Of a DNA stretch of 64,000 nucleotides, positions 32,733-44,757 are shown one piece after another (position 1 is the first letter of the stretch; every line of letters starts with the position of its first letter). Origin of the DNA: Rugalucina vietnamica (taxonomy: Eukaryota; Mollusca; Bivalvia; Lucinida; Lucinidae); assembly GCA_964017185.1 (NCBI GenBank), contig OZ024870.1, forward strand, positions 30,155,621-30,219,620, given 5' to 3'. Made by a program: the position numbers and the translations under genes. The notes beneath the pieces were generated by a model. It searched no databases, was not told the origin of the DNA, and saw only the letters and a list, made by a program, of their open reading frames with translations.

Positions 32733-33051
32733 GTAATATGACATGATTTAACTGATGTTTTACTCAATTTGTCTTCACTTCTATCTTATAAGACAGACAC
32801 TGATGTCTTGAAGAAATCCTAAACTGTAAAAGAAATTGGTTCATATATTTCATACTGTATGTCCCACTCAACAGCTATGCTATGGGGTTCTAATTCTCTT
32901 GCTTTTTTTACGCAGCTTTTACTGCCTTTTTCGCTGATTTCTTTGAGTTGATGCCTGTTAAATGCTTAACCTCACTAGCTACTAGTATTCTTAGATAAGC
33001 CTCACAGAGACAGTTTACCAGTTCTTAATGCACATTCAAACACTGAAAAAT

Positions 33052-33285
33052 GAGCCGCCTCATGGGAAAACCAACAATGTGGTTTCCGAACAGGTCTGAC
33101 ACAAACCAAGCTGCACAAGCACAGAAAAGTGCTAGATGCTTGAAATTTTGGATATAAGTAGAAGAGGAATTGTACTATCCATGTAGCGAAAACAAAGGCG
33201 CTGATCAGCTTCGCGGTGACCGTGAAGCTGATCTGCGTCTTTGTTTTTGCATATGCAGATTGTTGGTTTTCCCATGAGACGGCTC
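33052..33285 (-). mobile_element. MITE-A
   Basis: AAAT on both flanks, full length. Confidence 0.9.
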
Positions 33286-33428
33286 AAATGAAGAGTAATT
33301 TTTCAGTGAGACTGGAGTCTGGAAGACCATGACTGTCCATACCAAAGTCACCAACTATGAACACTAACCAATCCTGTCTCCATTTGAACTAAGTTGTTAA
33401 CAGGGACATATAACACCAAATTGACAAA

Positions 33429-33638
33429 GTTTGTTTGTTTGTGTTGAGGCTTAATGTCCCAGTCAACAATTTGTCAAGTCATGTCAGGATGGAGCCAATG
33501 CTTCCTGGGTTTAACCAGTACTGTAGAGTTAATGTGTCTTGCTGAAGGACACAACACAGTGGCGCCTATATATGGGGATCAAACCCAGAACCTCTCGATT
33601 CAGAGTCCGACGCTCTACCACTACACCACCGCGCTCCC
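33429..33638 (-). mobile_element. tRNA-derived SINE, type 1
   Basis: Read from 33638 on the minus strand: GTGGTGTAGTGGTAGAGCGT (A box), GGTTCTGGGTTTGATCCCC (B box), then the body with TTGTGTCCTTCAGCAAGACA and tail CACAAACAAACAAAC. The head and tail are the clearest of any SINE in the window. Confidence 0.9.
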
Positions 33639-33870
33639 AAATTGACAAAGCCTTTTGTCATAATTATAATATAATTTGGAGGTTTAAATAATTACTGGCA
33701 CAACACAATTAATGATGGTCATTAGATTAATTTTTCAAGGTATAAACATGTACATCTACAGTTGCATATGTACATCAATTATCACACCAGGTGTACCTTA
33801 TGACTGTGGGAACATGCATTCTTAACTCTCAGCATGTAAAAAATTCTATAAACAAACTCAGGCACTAAAT

Positions 33871-34069
33871 GAGCCGACGCATAAGAAAATCGTGAAAACA
33901 AAGACGCAGCTCAGTCGCACAGCTGATCAGGGCGCCTTTGTTTTCACTACATGGACAGTACAATCCCTCTTCTTAAAGTCAGAATTTCAAGCTTCCAGCC
34001 TTCTTCTGTGACTGTATGGGCCAGTTTGTGTCAGACCGGGTCGGAAACCCCAAAGTGGTGTTGCGACTA
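33871..34069 (+). mobile_element. MITE-A, right end lost
   Basis: Left end GAGCCGACGCATAAGAAAAT; body recognisable through GTCGGAAACCCCAAAG, after which the terminal repeat is missing. The palindrome is shortened. Confidence 0.75.
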
Positions 34070-34573
34070 AAGTTGTAAACATGGAATGTTACTTCAATCA
34101 AGGATAAGTATTACAAAATGTCTTAGTTTTTGAAGTAAGAAGGACAAAGACTAGCAGTAGTTTCTCAGCCTCATTAAACTGCAGTTACATCTATACTTGT
34201 CAACAATAATAATGCTCATGTGTCATAGCTATACAGGCAAACAGGTAATGGAAATGGAACTCTATGATTCCCAGAAAATAATGAGAAAGACAACTATTTT
34301 TACTAAGAAAATGGGTTCATCATTTTTTCTTAATCCACTTCAGGCACTTGATATCAAATTATTTTAAATAAATTGAAAAATATGGTTGCAATTAAGGTTT
34401 GTTTTTCCTCCTGATCAGTTTATTTTGATGGTCAGTATCTGGCACTAGAGAGTAGAAATATGATGGGATTAATTTCTACTGAAGCAATACATTCACAACA
34501 GGCAGTCACTCCCTCCATAAACAAAGTAAAAGGGTTTGAAGTGTTTCAAACTGAGAAGGGCAGAGATGGTTAG

Positions 34574-34666
34574 TAATTCTAGACACACTCTTCCTGAGGC
34601 AGGTTGCTTAAAGGCATGTGACCAGTGCTTAGTGCACATTTCTTTCACCACTAACTTACAAATCCT
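34574..34666 (-). repeat. SINE-like dispersed fragment, inverted
   Basis: Reads GTTAGTGGTGAAAGAAATGT on the minus strand, matching 12814, then ACTAAGCACTGGTCAC. Confidence 0.6.
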
Positions 34667-35085
34667 TAGAAGAAGAGGAAGAATGGTCATAGAAATATTT
34701 TCCTGACCAAGTCTTCTGCCAGATGTGAGGATCAATTGCTGGTTTGCTTCATTATAAATCAGACCCAACTGAAAGCAGGCTGATACATGTACAGACCAAA
34801 ACCATTTCTTTAGGGAGAAATGTACAAAACTGTGGAAAATAATGCTGATGACACATCCCTTCATGTAGTAACGAAACAATTTCAGGAAAATACAGATACT
34901 ATTTGGCAGTTATTTGCCCATTAAAAAGCAAAACCCACTATATATGGGACAAACATAGACACTACAAGAGATAATCGGGAGTCATTTTAGGTTCTTGCCA
35001 AGTTTAGCCTAGATAATCTGACCCATGATTTGCTTGGATAATTTATCCTGTTTTTGAAACTTGGACCCCTGTTTAAATTCACATC

Positions 35086-35168
35086 CAAAAGGCCAGAGAA
35101 GCCCGCAGGGATCAAAACCACTACCCATGGTTTATATGGCAAGTGGCTTAACCACTATGCTACCTATA
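35086..35168 (-). mobile_element. tRNA-like SINE head, fragment
   Basis: On the minus strand TAGCATAGTGGTTAAGCCAC and GGTTTTGATCCCTGCGG resemble tRNA A and B boxes. The tail is not defined. Confidence 0.5.
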
Positions 35169-35346
35169 GGACTTACGGCTTATTATTAGTTACTAGTATC
35201 TACTAAAAAATCAACATGAAGTATAGGGAAAAAATTGCACCCACTTTTGCAAACTCTTGGCTTGAGTCTATGATGCCACAGAATCTGACTCTTGGGTCAG
35301 TTACTGGGTTCAATGGCTATAACATGGACCATGCTAATCGTTTGGC

Positions 35347-35529
35347 CATTACGAAAACACGCCTATGTAAGTATTACAGATTTTTCTGACATTGTAAAAA
35401 TAGAAAATTTTCAGTAGTCTTTTTCATTTTTTTTTCCTTATTTTTGCTCAAAACATAGATAGTCACCAGGGTACATGTTAAGGCTGTTCTAACGAGTGCC
35501 CACAATCTATGTTTTGGAGCAAAAATATG
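35347..35529 (-). mobile_element. PAL-C element, first part, interrupted
   Basis: Starts CATTACGAAAACACGCCTAT. The palindrome is damaged (GTTAAGGCTGTTCTAACG). It runs up to TTTTGGAGCAAAAATATGA and then breaks into the Helitron-like insertion. Confidence 0.85.
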
Positions 35530-35530
35530 A

Positions 35531-36427
35531 ACCAGAGGACCAATGGTCCTATAAACGCTCACCTGAGATCTGGGATATGCGACTTAAGTTGATCTTGCCG
35601 TAAAATAGGTCAAGGTCATCCCAGGCTCATGACTTATATAAACTTGTAGAGCTCCATAGCCTGATGCTTCATGCCAAATTTCAAAATCATAGGCCTTCTG
35701 GTTCTTGAGTAGAAGATTTTTTAAAGGTTTTTGCTATTTATAGCCATTGTGGCCATCTTGGTCATGTGACCTTGACCTTTTATACAAACTTTCATTCCCT
35801 GTTCCTAACGATGCTCCACATAAAGTTTGGCTTTAATTTGCCTAGTGGTTTCAGAGAAGATGTTTGTGTGTATGAACGACAGACAGGCCAAGGTCAAGAA
35901 ATGACCTTGACCTAAATTAATTACATACCTTCATATACTCCATTAGTTCTCTGCATCTACCACTTTTCAGGTCTCAGGCTGCAATAGTTTTCAAAAAATC
36001 CATAGTTTTCACTTTTTCCCATGTAAAAGCTTATGTTTCCAAAATTGGCCTTGTCATAAAATAGGTCAAGGTCATCCCAGGGTCATCATTTGCGCAAACT
36101 ATGATGGGCTGGAGTCCCCAATGCTACATACCAAGTTTCGTGGAAATCGGCCTGCCGGTTTTGGAGAAGAAGATTTTTGAGTGGTTTTTACCATATATGG
36201 GCCTAGCGGCCATCTTGGTCATGTTATCAAGATCCTGCAAACAAACTTTCGTTCCCCCTAACCATGGATGCTCCAAATAAAATTTCAGTTTGATTGGCCA
36301 AGCAGTTTCAGAGAAGAAGATCTTTGAAATTGTGGACGGATGATGACGGACGACGACGGAAGGACGCTGGAGCATGGCCATCCTATAAGCTCACCTTGTG
36401 AGCCTTCGAATCACGTGAGCTAAAAAT
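35531..36427 (+). mobile_element. Helitron-like (pearl-related) element nested in PAL-C
   Basis: Left end CCAGAGGACCAATGGTCCT and GCTCACCTGAG. The right end is CCTATAAGCTCACC, a hairpin loop and GTGAGCTAAAA. The interior has two related halves with AAGGTCATCCCAGG and GAGAAGAAGATTTTTGA-type motifs, then a GACGGACGACGACGG tract. Comparing the broken PAL-C copy with intact ones shows no target duplication beyond ambiguous A residues, as expected of Helitrons. Confidence 0.78.
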
Positions 36428-36509
36428 AGGTAAACCCCTGCATACCCCAGTTTTGATATAAAAGTGGGGTTCAAGGGGGTATATATTACACGGACAGGTT
36501 TTCCTGATG
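36428..36509 (-). mobile_element. PAL-C element, second part
   Basis: Resumes TAGGTAAACCCCTGCATACC and ends TTTTCCTGATG, completing the copy begun at 35347. Confidence 0.87.
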
Positions 36510-37121
36510 CTTAGGATGATTCTGGTGACTGTTAATGTATAGGATGCTCAGTTTTGTTTGCTTTCTTATAGTTGTTTGTCCTCCGAAGTATACGGGCATT
36601 TGAATGCAGAGCTTTAATCCTATATTTTCTAATTATGTTACCATGGAAAATATGAATTAAAGGTGTTTAATGTAAATTTACAATATTCACAAGCCAACGA
36701 AGCAGAGAAAATCTTTGTTATGTTGATTTTTTCATATATTAGGGCCGAACACTGTAAACTCATTGAAGCTTTACACCACGTGAGCTTGTGTGTTCGGATT
36801 GGCAATAAAATCGGCAGGTGCAAAATGAAATTGCCACAAACAAAACTTGACATTACACATTCCAATGCAAATTTCATTGTCATAAAGTATAAACTGTTGC
36901 TGACAGTAACTGTCCTGAAAAAAAAAAAAATAATCTTGCTTCGGAAAAAATAAATGACCGCAACAGTTTTTTTAACAAGCGATAAATGTATGGTAATCTA
37001 TAACTGTAACATAGGAAGGACATGCATGTCATCGCATAAAATCTCTAATGAGTTGCTTGTGAAAGGCGTTTAGGACAAAAAGGTGGTCCAGATAAAAAAT
37101 ACATGAGCCAAAAAAATACAT
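36510..37121. other. No recognised feature
   Basis: Overlapping short frames on both strands without family resemblance, and a poly-A run near 36920. Confidence 0.5.
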
Positions 37122-37351
37122 GAGCCATGTCATGAAAAAAAAAACACATTTTTGCATATGCGAAAACAAAGGTGCAGATCAGCTGTGCAGTAACTGCACA
37201 GCTGATCAGCGCCTTTGTTTTCACTACACAGATGGTACAATAATTTTTCCTCTATACTACTGTATATCGGAAATTTCAAGCTTCTAGCCAGACCAGTCTG
37301 TGTCGAAATGGGTCCGAACCCCTGTCGACCGGTTTTCTCACCACGTGGCTC
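37122..37351 (+). mobile_element. MITE-A (CAGCTGTGCAG subtype)
   Basis: Poly-A expansion just inside the left end. Flanks ACAT and AAAT differ. A second ATGAGCC occurs 18 bp further left (37103). Confidence 0.85.
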
Positions 37352-39438
37352 AAATATGATATGAATAATTATGTTGGGCTTGAAGGTTTCAATGTCGGTT
37401 ATAGTTTGCTAAAAATAAAATGGGTCATCCTAGGAATCTTGTTGTACTAGCTAAAAGTTATCTATCATACAATAACAACCTACAAACCCATAGTGACAAC
37501 CAAATTGATACAAAAATTGAATAATTGAACCAAATTACCCTTTATTCTCACTTCATCATAAAAGTGACAAAATTTCGATTTTCCCACTGGGAAAGAAAAA
37601 ATGTCTGGCTCCTGTTGCTGAATAATGGACCGTTAGACACAGACAACAGGTTATCCAGTAAAAATATTAAAATTTTTGTGTATAAAAATTGAGCAATTTT
37701 CTATTGAAATGTTTCAAAAAATGTGTTTTGAACTTTTTTGATTAACTTACATAAATGAAGGTCAACCCAACAATTTTCTAGTTTTTCTTTTGAAGTTTCG
37801 TGTAATTTCAAAAAAAAAAACAAGTGTGCTATATAGTGCATGTACATGGCATGGTACAATGTATATTTATATAAACATGTTATGAAAGTATGAGTTGAAG
37901 TTGAAAGTACTATGAAAGTCAACCAGCTGCTAAACATCAGCAGCAACAATATGACCATGCCCAGATTCTGTTTTTTTCTTTTCTAATGAATTCAGCCCAT
38001 TTTTGTCTAAAAATTTAAAACACTGAATTAAAACTTATTGAAAAGTATATCATATGCCACAATCAGTCTGATCTTATTAAAACATCATAAACCTGTCAAA
38101 CCTGGACTAAATTGGTAGCTGTAAGACAGCAAATTATTGTCCGGCCCCCAGGGGGTGAGGCACTGGTATTGTTCCCCCTTGACAGGACAATATTTAATCA
38201 GGTAGGATGTGGGGGAATTATTATATAACCCTTGGTCATAGTCAGTCATTAAGATCAAATATGTAACTTCTTGAGAAAATCTGATTTTTGCATGTCTAAA
38301 AAGTTAAAGGAAGGTTCAGATCAGATGCGAGGTACCCTGCAGCTGACGTGTGGCTTTATTTTCCCTACAGAGAGAAAGCAGTCGCTGTTCGAGCTTAAAT
38401 CTATAATGTCAAGTAGACAGCCAACTTCTATTGCCATACAACCCAAATTTACTAGATCTTGTCGGCCACTCCAAAGATGTCTTTTCACATCACAAGGCTC
38501 AGTGGATGTGAAGATAAATACATACATGAGAAAGGACAGCTAATATTTAAACTGTAAAGAGAGGTAATATGTCGCCTCTTCAGATCAATAGCCCTTTGAT
38601 ATGAGGAGTCAAAGGTGTGAAACCACCCCTAGGGGTGAGGGGTCACCTTACAGGATGGACTGTTGGAATCTGGGTAATAAGAGTCATTGCATCCCTTTGA
38701 GGAGAAATTCAAAATTAATACTTGTATCTAGTCCCTTTGATCATCAGTTTAAAATTCGGGCAATTTAATTTCATTGAGGTGTAAGTGGTATTGTACGGGG
38801 TGGGAAACACCACAATTGTCGCAGTCATGATGTATTATTGCAGTCGAAAAGTTAAACTGCATGATGGGATAGCAGTTGACACTCGGTTTCCCAAATCAGT
38901 TTCTCATTTCCGTTTTCATTCAGGCCTTCAACTTCAATTTATAATACTATCCAACTTATTTCCACCTTTTAATGTGATACTGAGCCAGACAAGTGAACCA
39001 GATTTTGCTTTTTCTGACCAAAGAAAAAAATGACAGTGTCTAAATTGACAGACCTGCTCTAAATATAATATATGTTAATTGTTATTTTTTGGTCAGTTGC
39101 TGTCAAACCTGCCATATACAGAAGTCATATTGTTCTCTTTTCACAAACAATCAAACTTTCATCACTTTTTTATGGATTATCAATACAAACGTAAATGAAA
39201 AAGTGTGACTTTTAGCAGATGAACCCTTGTATGTAGGAGTCAAAAAAGTTTTCACAGTTTTTGTTGTTCTTTCACAGTTTCCAGTTTTGGCATTTGAGTA
39301 CATTACCAAAATTGCAATTTGTGACAGAAAGGCATGAAAACTTTTGTTTGTTCATGTTTCAGTTTGTTTGTGTTTTAAAACAGATTTACAGACTACTGTA
39401 ACAAAGTTGTTCATGTTGAGGCATTGTGACATCTCTTA
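37352..39438. other. No recognised feature
   Basis: About 2.1 kb, A/T-rich, with short open frames only. GGGGGTGAGG and AGGGGTGAGGGG blocks near 38151 and 38630 are the only G-rich patches. Confidence 0.5.
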
Positions 39439-39909
39439 GGCTTAAAAAAAAAAAATGTTATGTTTCCGATTTCCCGACCGACTGGTCAAAATCTGCGCCG
39501 ACTGCAACTTTTTTAGCGCTCAGAAAAAAAAAAAAAAAAAGTCGGCGACCGACCCTGTTCAACGATTCCGGTTTTTATCAAAAGTCAAAACCATTTAGTT
39601 ACGAGAATTTGTCCGCGCCGATTTTCGGATATTTTCGGTCTTTAACATTACAATCAAGAACAACAACATGGCTACTGTGTAGTGTGTTGACACGACCAAG
39701 CACATTAGTCGCCATTTATTTCGACAAATGTAGCCACATACCTGCTTCAAATGTAATAAAAGCCTTGCGGCACAATGTCCCGTTATCCCTGTTATACGAA
39801 GACGGCCATCCTCGGTGTAAAGGTTTCCGATTTGGAGTCAAATGTGCGGTAAGAAGAAAGTCCGGTCAAAAAAAAAAAAAAAATACCTACCGATCCCGAT
39901 TTTCCAAGG

Positions 39910-39956
<47 letters not shown>

Positions 39957-40021
39957 CCTACCTACCGACCCTATGCTAAATTTATGATGAAATCGGAAAC
40001 ATAACATTTTTTTTTTAGGCC
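39439..40021. mobile_element. PIF/Harbinger-like non-autonomous TIR element
   Basis: Ends GGCTTAAAAAAAAAAA...TGTTATGTTTCCGAT and the inverse ATCGGAAACATAACA...TTTTTTTTAGGCC, flanked by TTA on both sides. A 3-bp TTA duplication and a GG start fit the TWA preference of PIF/Harbinger. The interior has GACCGAC motifs and a 45-bp A run. A 192-codon frame across it is lysine-rich from the A runs and is not accepted as a gene. Confidence 0.75.
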
Positions 40022-41524
40022 TTATATACCTAAATGATCATCAAACATCAGTCTAGCAGTTTTTGATACATCTGTAAGGTCTGCCAGTGTGCTACAAACA
40101 AGGCAATTTTCACGGCCTGAAAAGAACTGTATCACAAATATCCCTTAGCAACAATTTGGAGCAGAACAATCTGAAATGACTCATCTTCTTTCTCTCTTTT
40201 TGGGAACTCTGTTTTCCTTTTTTCTGGTAGATTTTGACAAAAACACAAGACAATTTATCGTCATCGAGAGCCGCATAAATGAAACTTCAACTTTACCACA
40301 AACTTGAAGGGGCCATCTTTCACAATCTTTCTTAATTTGGTCTGATGCTGGTGGTCGACACTGCTCCCAGCAAGAAAATTATTCCACAAAGCAATCAACT
40401 TGATTAAATTAGCTAACTGGGACCCTAAAAATTCCCACGAACATTTCCAGCTCATTGCCGAGCCTTCCGGCAGATTAAAAAGAAATAAAGTTTTCATTGG
40501 CCATACTAAAAAGAAGATAGCCACTTAATTTGAAAAAATAAAAGTGGATTGATTTATTATGAGCTCAAGCACACTTCTCATCAGCATTACATGAGATTAG
40601 CTCATGATGGGGGAAACCTGCATTTTCCATATGCACCAATCTGCTGCAATTGGAGCTATCGTGTAGCTGATCTGTAGTCTACATTCATGGTACGTTTCCG
40701 CTACTTCCAGAATCCAAAACTCCAAGCCTCTAGGTTCTATAGCTATCCTCTGTAGCTCTAAAACCAAGTCATTGAAACTGGTTGGAAAACCCGAAGACAG
40801 ATTCCGCATGATCCAGCTCAGATTTTCTCATTGTTCACCTCAAATTTTAATCATTTTCTATGAATGTTGATTAGGTAATCACTAATCAATAGAAATGATA
40901 TGATCTAACAACAAGCAATGCCACAATACAACATCCCTCATACATAAATGAATATGCATAAACATGCAGGTTGCTATTTTTTGTTGTTATCTCAGGTCAG
41001 TTAAATGACATATGAGGTACATGTATAAACAATTTCACTGTATATACAATAAAATAATGTGATATGTCTTTGTATCTATTCCATGCCCCTCAAGACTCAA
41101 GTAAGTGCTGGCGCTGCTGCTCTTAGAATCATAATCAAGCAATTATTGAATATCAGTGATCACTATATAATCTTCACAAATCAGCAACAAACAGCTTCTT
41201 AAGACATAAAATATTTATGATGTGGTTGCACCTTGTAAAGACAAAAATGGCAAAACTTGATCTTATCTATTACCTGAACTATTTCGTTAATTTTTAATGA
41301 ATTAATCTATTAAAACTTTATCAGTCTTGAATTTCACTGACCAATTTTGCATGTAAAGGGACATGATGGGATTAAATCAGTTTATCAGCCAGCAATCGAA
41401 ACATCAAAGCATTAGTAGTTGAAGTCAAATTGGTCATACAGCAGCCCTCATTATAAGCCCGATAAAAGGGGCATAAATTCATTAAATCAGTTTAAAATAA
41501 GTCAAGAAGAGCACTTGTCAGTTA
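40022..41524. other. Mostly unrecognised stretch
   Basis: Apart from a decayed MITE-A copy nothing was recognised. An 87-codon minus-strand frame at 40261-40524 has no identifiable family. Confidence 0.5.
40594..40818 (+). mobile_element. Decayed MITE-A copy
   Basis: CTGCATTTTCCATATGCAC, GTAGCTGATCTGTAG, GGTACGTTTCCGCTACTTCC and a right side GGTTGGAAAACCCGAAGACA follow the family order. The ends are approximate. Confidence 0.5.
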
Positions 41525-41803
41525 CATCAGGAAAACATGTCCGTGCAATGAATACCCCCTTAAACCCCACTTTTATACAGAAAAACTGGGGTATGCAGGG
41601 GTATACCTATTTTTCTTATTTTTGCTCCAAAACATAGATTGTGGGTACTCGTTAGAACCGCCTCGGCGAGGCGGTTCTAACGTGTACCCACAATCTATGT
41701 TTTGAGCAAAAATAAGAAAAATATCCAACATTTTCTGCAGAAAATTTTCAATTTTTACAATATAAGAAAAATCTATATATTATATAGGCGTGTTTTCGTA
41801 ATG
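41525..41803 (+). mobile_element. PAL-C element
   Basis: Best preserved copy. The palindrome runs from ACATAGATTGTGGGTACTCG through TTAGAACCGCC-TCGGCGA-GGCGGTTCTAA to GTACCCACAATCTATGT. Confidence 0.9.
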
Positions 41804-41807
41804 GTAG

Positions 41808-41920
41808 TGAAAGAAATGTGCAATAAGTACTGGTAACCTGCCTCTGCGAGGCTTGCCCAGGAACAGCATAGCTAAGTGACCATTCTGACATGTTCTTAGC
41901 TGTTGTGGTGGATGCATAGC
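41808..41920 (+). repeat. SINE-like dispersed fragment
   Basis: TGAAAGAAATGTGCAATAAG, TACTGGTAACCTGCCTCTG and ACATGTTCTTAGCTGTTG match the 12.8 and 29.8 kb copies. Confidence 0.6.
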
Positions 41921-42359
41921 ACTACCTCAAGCCAACAAAGTTTAAACTGGTGAATGTGCATTTGAAGCTATCAATATCACAAAATTAAAACAGCTGATCT
42001 GATTTTAGTTTAAACTCCTGATAAACAATGAGATATCAAGCAATTGTTTTCAACATTAATGTCAATATTGTACATGTAATGGCGTATAATACGAGATAAC
42101 ACAGCTGAAATCTCGGTGCACAATTTATCATATTTAACATATTAAGTTTTGTTTTTTTTTATGACTACCAACAAATTTGTTAAAGGGCAGGGTTAGAAAA
42201 TGTCACAAAATGTTCAATTTTAATGTTTGTAGTGATAGAAAAAGGAAGGGAAAAGTTAGATAAGAAAAAGGAGAAATCAGAAAGTAAACACAAAGACGAA
42301 CAGATACCAAAATTGTCCAAGAGATAAAAGGACGGACAAATCCTCCTCATTGTACTTAC

Positions 42360-42414
42360 ACAGAAACGTGAAAATCTTGAGATAAATCGCTGATGCCCCT
42401 CTAAACCACTTCAT
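42360..42414 (-). CDS. Candidate first coding exon with signal peptide (tentative Notch exon 1)
   Basis: On the minus strand CACAAGA-ATG has a purine at -3. It opens a frame reading MKWFRGASAIYLKIFTFL and reaches a donor CTGT|GTAAGTAC in phase 1. A basic start followed by a hydrophobic run is what a signal peptide looks like. The coding length of 55 nt and phase 1 end resemble the 61-nt phase 1 first coding exon I recall for vertebrate NOTCH1. It lies in a 1.9-kb stretch poor in repeats that could be 5' untranslated sequence. Against it: a short ATG-plus-donor is easy to find by chance, and no EGF1-6 exons were found between here and 13.6 kb. Confidence 0.3.
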
Positions 42415-42419
42415 TCTTG

Positions 42420-43888
42420 TGAAACACCTTTGTTTATCCAAAATCTCTTGAAATTCAAATCATTTTGATAATATTCACTCCACATAAACACTTTACGAGT
42501 TAAAATAGACCAGCATTAAGTAAGTGTCCCCATGTCCAAGTGTCTGCTTTTTCAAACTGAATCAAGTAATTAAGTACAGTATAATGCTCCAAATTTACTT
42601 TGTTTCATAAAATCGTAGTTTAATATTTACTCTGTGTAACCACACTTTTCATGCACGTCTATACATACACTAATGAGCTTTCTTTTTTCAGTGTGTTAGG
42701 TCACACTTACTAGTACAAACTGTTTAAATCACTTGAACAAACTGTATAAAACACCAACAAAATGTGAACTATGTGTTTGCTACTTAAGCTTGTTTCCTAT
42801 TAATGACTTAGTATATTATTTTAATGCACTAGAGATTTAGATCATTAACATGTCAAAAATATCTAGAAAATACCACTTTATTAAATCCAACCAAGGCACA
42901 TCATCTAAATTATTTCTTCTTTTTCCATCAACAATTTAATGGTTCACTTATATCCTCTATCTGTCAATATGAAATTTATTTCATCTGTCCATCACTATTT
43001 AATGTTTTCACTTTGGACTGCCACAATCCAATGCATCAAATTATAGTTTATTTTCATGCCACTGCAGTACATAAATTTTCCTCTCCCCTTTGGCCTATTC
43101 CAGCAATGTAATAAAATCCAATCTCATATGAATCCTTTTATTTATTTATTTTCACTGCTATTCCAAACCTTTGAAGTTTACTAAAACAAAAATCCTTTTC
43201 CATAACACTGAACCATTCCAGAGTGAATTTTTAGACTGGTCCACCATCCATTCCACTCTCAAGTCTGGGTAAACACTGATCTGTATCGGTGTAATCCAAC
43301 CTGAACCTTACACACGTTTCCCACGCTCAGATTAATCAACTTAGAATGTAACTGTGCCACAACTTTATAAACTATGTTCCAACTCCAGATAACTTTGCTC
43401 GCGCACGTGTAAGAAAGTAGTTAAAAAAAGTTCACTTAGTGTCTCTGTTATAAAATCCTGATATATCCGTACAATTTCTTCATTAAACCTCCATGTTTCT
43501 TTTTTCCGCGTCACACGATTCGGTGTCCCCCTTTTCTTTACACCTGTGTTTAGATTTTGTGAAGGAGCTTTAGTAATAAATCACTGACCCACAAGAAATT
43601 GAGGCCGAGTTTTACCATCCAGTAGTTAAGCTGTGTATAGCGAGACTGTCAGACTGTCATCGATTCAATACTCTAACCTGGGTGCGTGTAAAAATAGAAA
43701 CAGGACAGTCTATCCAACTTAATACCTGTACTGTCAACAAATCACTGGTGAACTTTGATAGTTGAAATTGGTGACACTGGCTAGTTAGCTACCTTTGTCT
43801 GTCAATAAAGGACAATAGTGTCCCTCTGCCCTCTAGGTTATAAAAACTGACCAACAAGTGCTTGTCATACCCCAGGTACTTGTAATAA
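42420..43888 (-). other. Repeat-poor stretch, possible 5' UTR/promoter region
   Basis: None of the repeat families found elsewhere in the window occurs here, which is unusual for this locus. There are CpG-containing patches near 43390-43410 and 43505-43530. If the candidate exon is real, this would hold its leader, with many upstream ATGs on the minus strand. No TATA box or initiator can be assigned with confidence. Confidence 0.3.
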
Positions 43889-44152
43889 CATCAGGAAAAC
43901 ATGTCCGTGCAATAAATACCCCCTCATACCCCACTTTTATATAGTAAAACTGGGGTATGCAGGGGTATACCTATTTTACTTATTTTTGCTCCAAAACATA
44001 GATTGTGGGTACTCGTTAGAACCGCCTCAGCGAGGCGGTTCTAACGTGTACCCACAAACTATGTTTTGAGCAAAAACAAGAAAAATATCAAAAATGATCA
44101 ATTTTTGACCTGAAAAAATTACTGTATATCATATGGGCATGTTTTCGTAATG
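43889..44152 (+). mobile_element. PAL-C element
   Basis: Ends CATCAGGAAAACATGTCCGT and (inverted) CATTACGAAAACATGCCCAT. Palindrome present with one substitution (TCAGCGA). Confidence 0.88.
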
Positions 44153-44757
44153 AACTGAATTTATTTCCTCATCAAAACTTCTGAAAAGTAGGAAACTGTT
44201 TCTGAAATCCAATGAAAGACACAGAAAGAAGGACACCATAGCTTTTGTTTTTGTTTCTTTCTGTCTTTTCTTTTTTCAAACTTTTGGACACTTAATTTCT
44301 TGAATTACAACATCATCTTGTGCATGTACCGGTCACTACATATACGGTCTTTTATAAGCTGTAAAATTCATGAAAACCATTATCCCAAAAGATGGTGTAA
44401 GGAGAGTAATTGGCTAATCCCACATTGTCTTGTAAGGAGAGTAGTTATTACACAACTGCATGACTACATGTATGCTGTATCATTGTTACAGTGTCACATG
44501 AAATATTGAAGATGAACAAAAATTATATGCCAGATACAAAAAAAAAAACAATCCACTTAATTTATCTAGTCAAGCATGCAGCTTAACAAAGTACTCTTAA
44601 AAGTTTCCCATGAAAAGGGTGAACATGTGTTTTCCTAATTCAAACCAGGCATTTTGCCAAATTGTTTTTTTTTTTCTATCAAAATTTGTAATCATAATTT
44701 TTATTTTGATTATTGAATGTGCCATCATCTAAAGACTGTTTTGAATGTACCATCAAA

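Larger units (their letters stand above)
34070..35346. other. Mostly unrecognised stretch with SINE fragments
   Basis: There are two SINE fragments (listed) and a 128-codon minus-strand frame that runs through one of them; no gene is supported. Confidence 0.5.

Noticed and set aside
33540..33640. Possible tRNA gene
   Set aside because: Same reasoning: tRNA-like head of a SINE with a CAAACAAAC tail.
34493..34879. 128-codon minus-strand frame
   Set aside because: It overlaps a SINE fragment, has no recognisable domain and no splice context.
39426..40004. 192-codon plus-strand open frame
   Set aside because: It runs through a TIR element and is long because of poly-A (poly-Lys) tracts. No domain is seen.
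40261..40524. 87-codon minus-strand frame as a missing Notch exon
   Set aside because: It has three cysteines without EGF spacing and no phase 1 borders.
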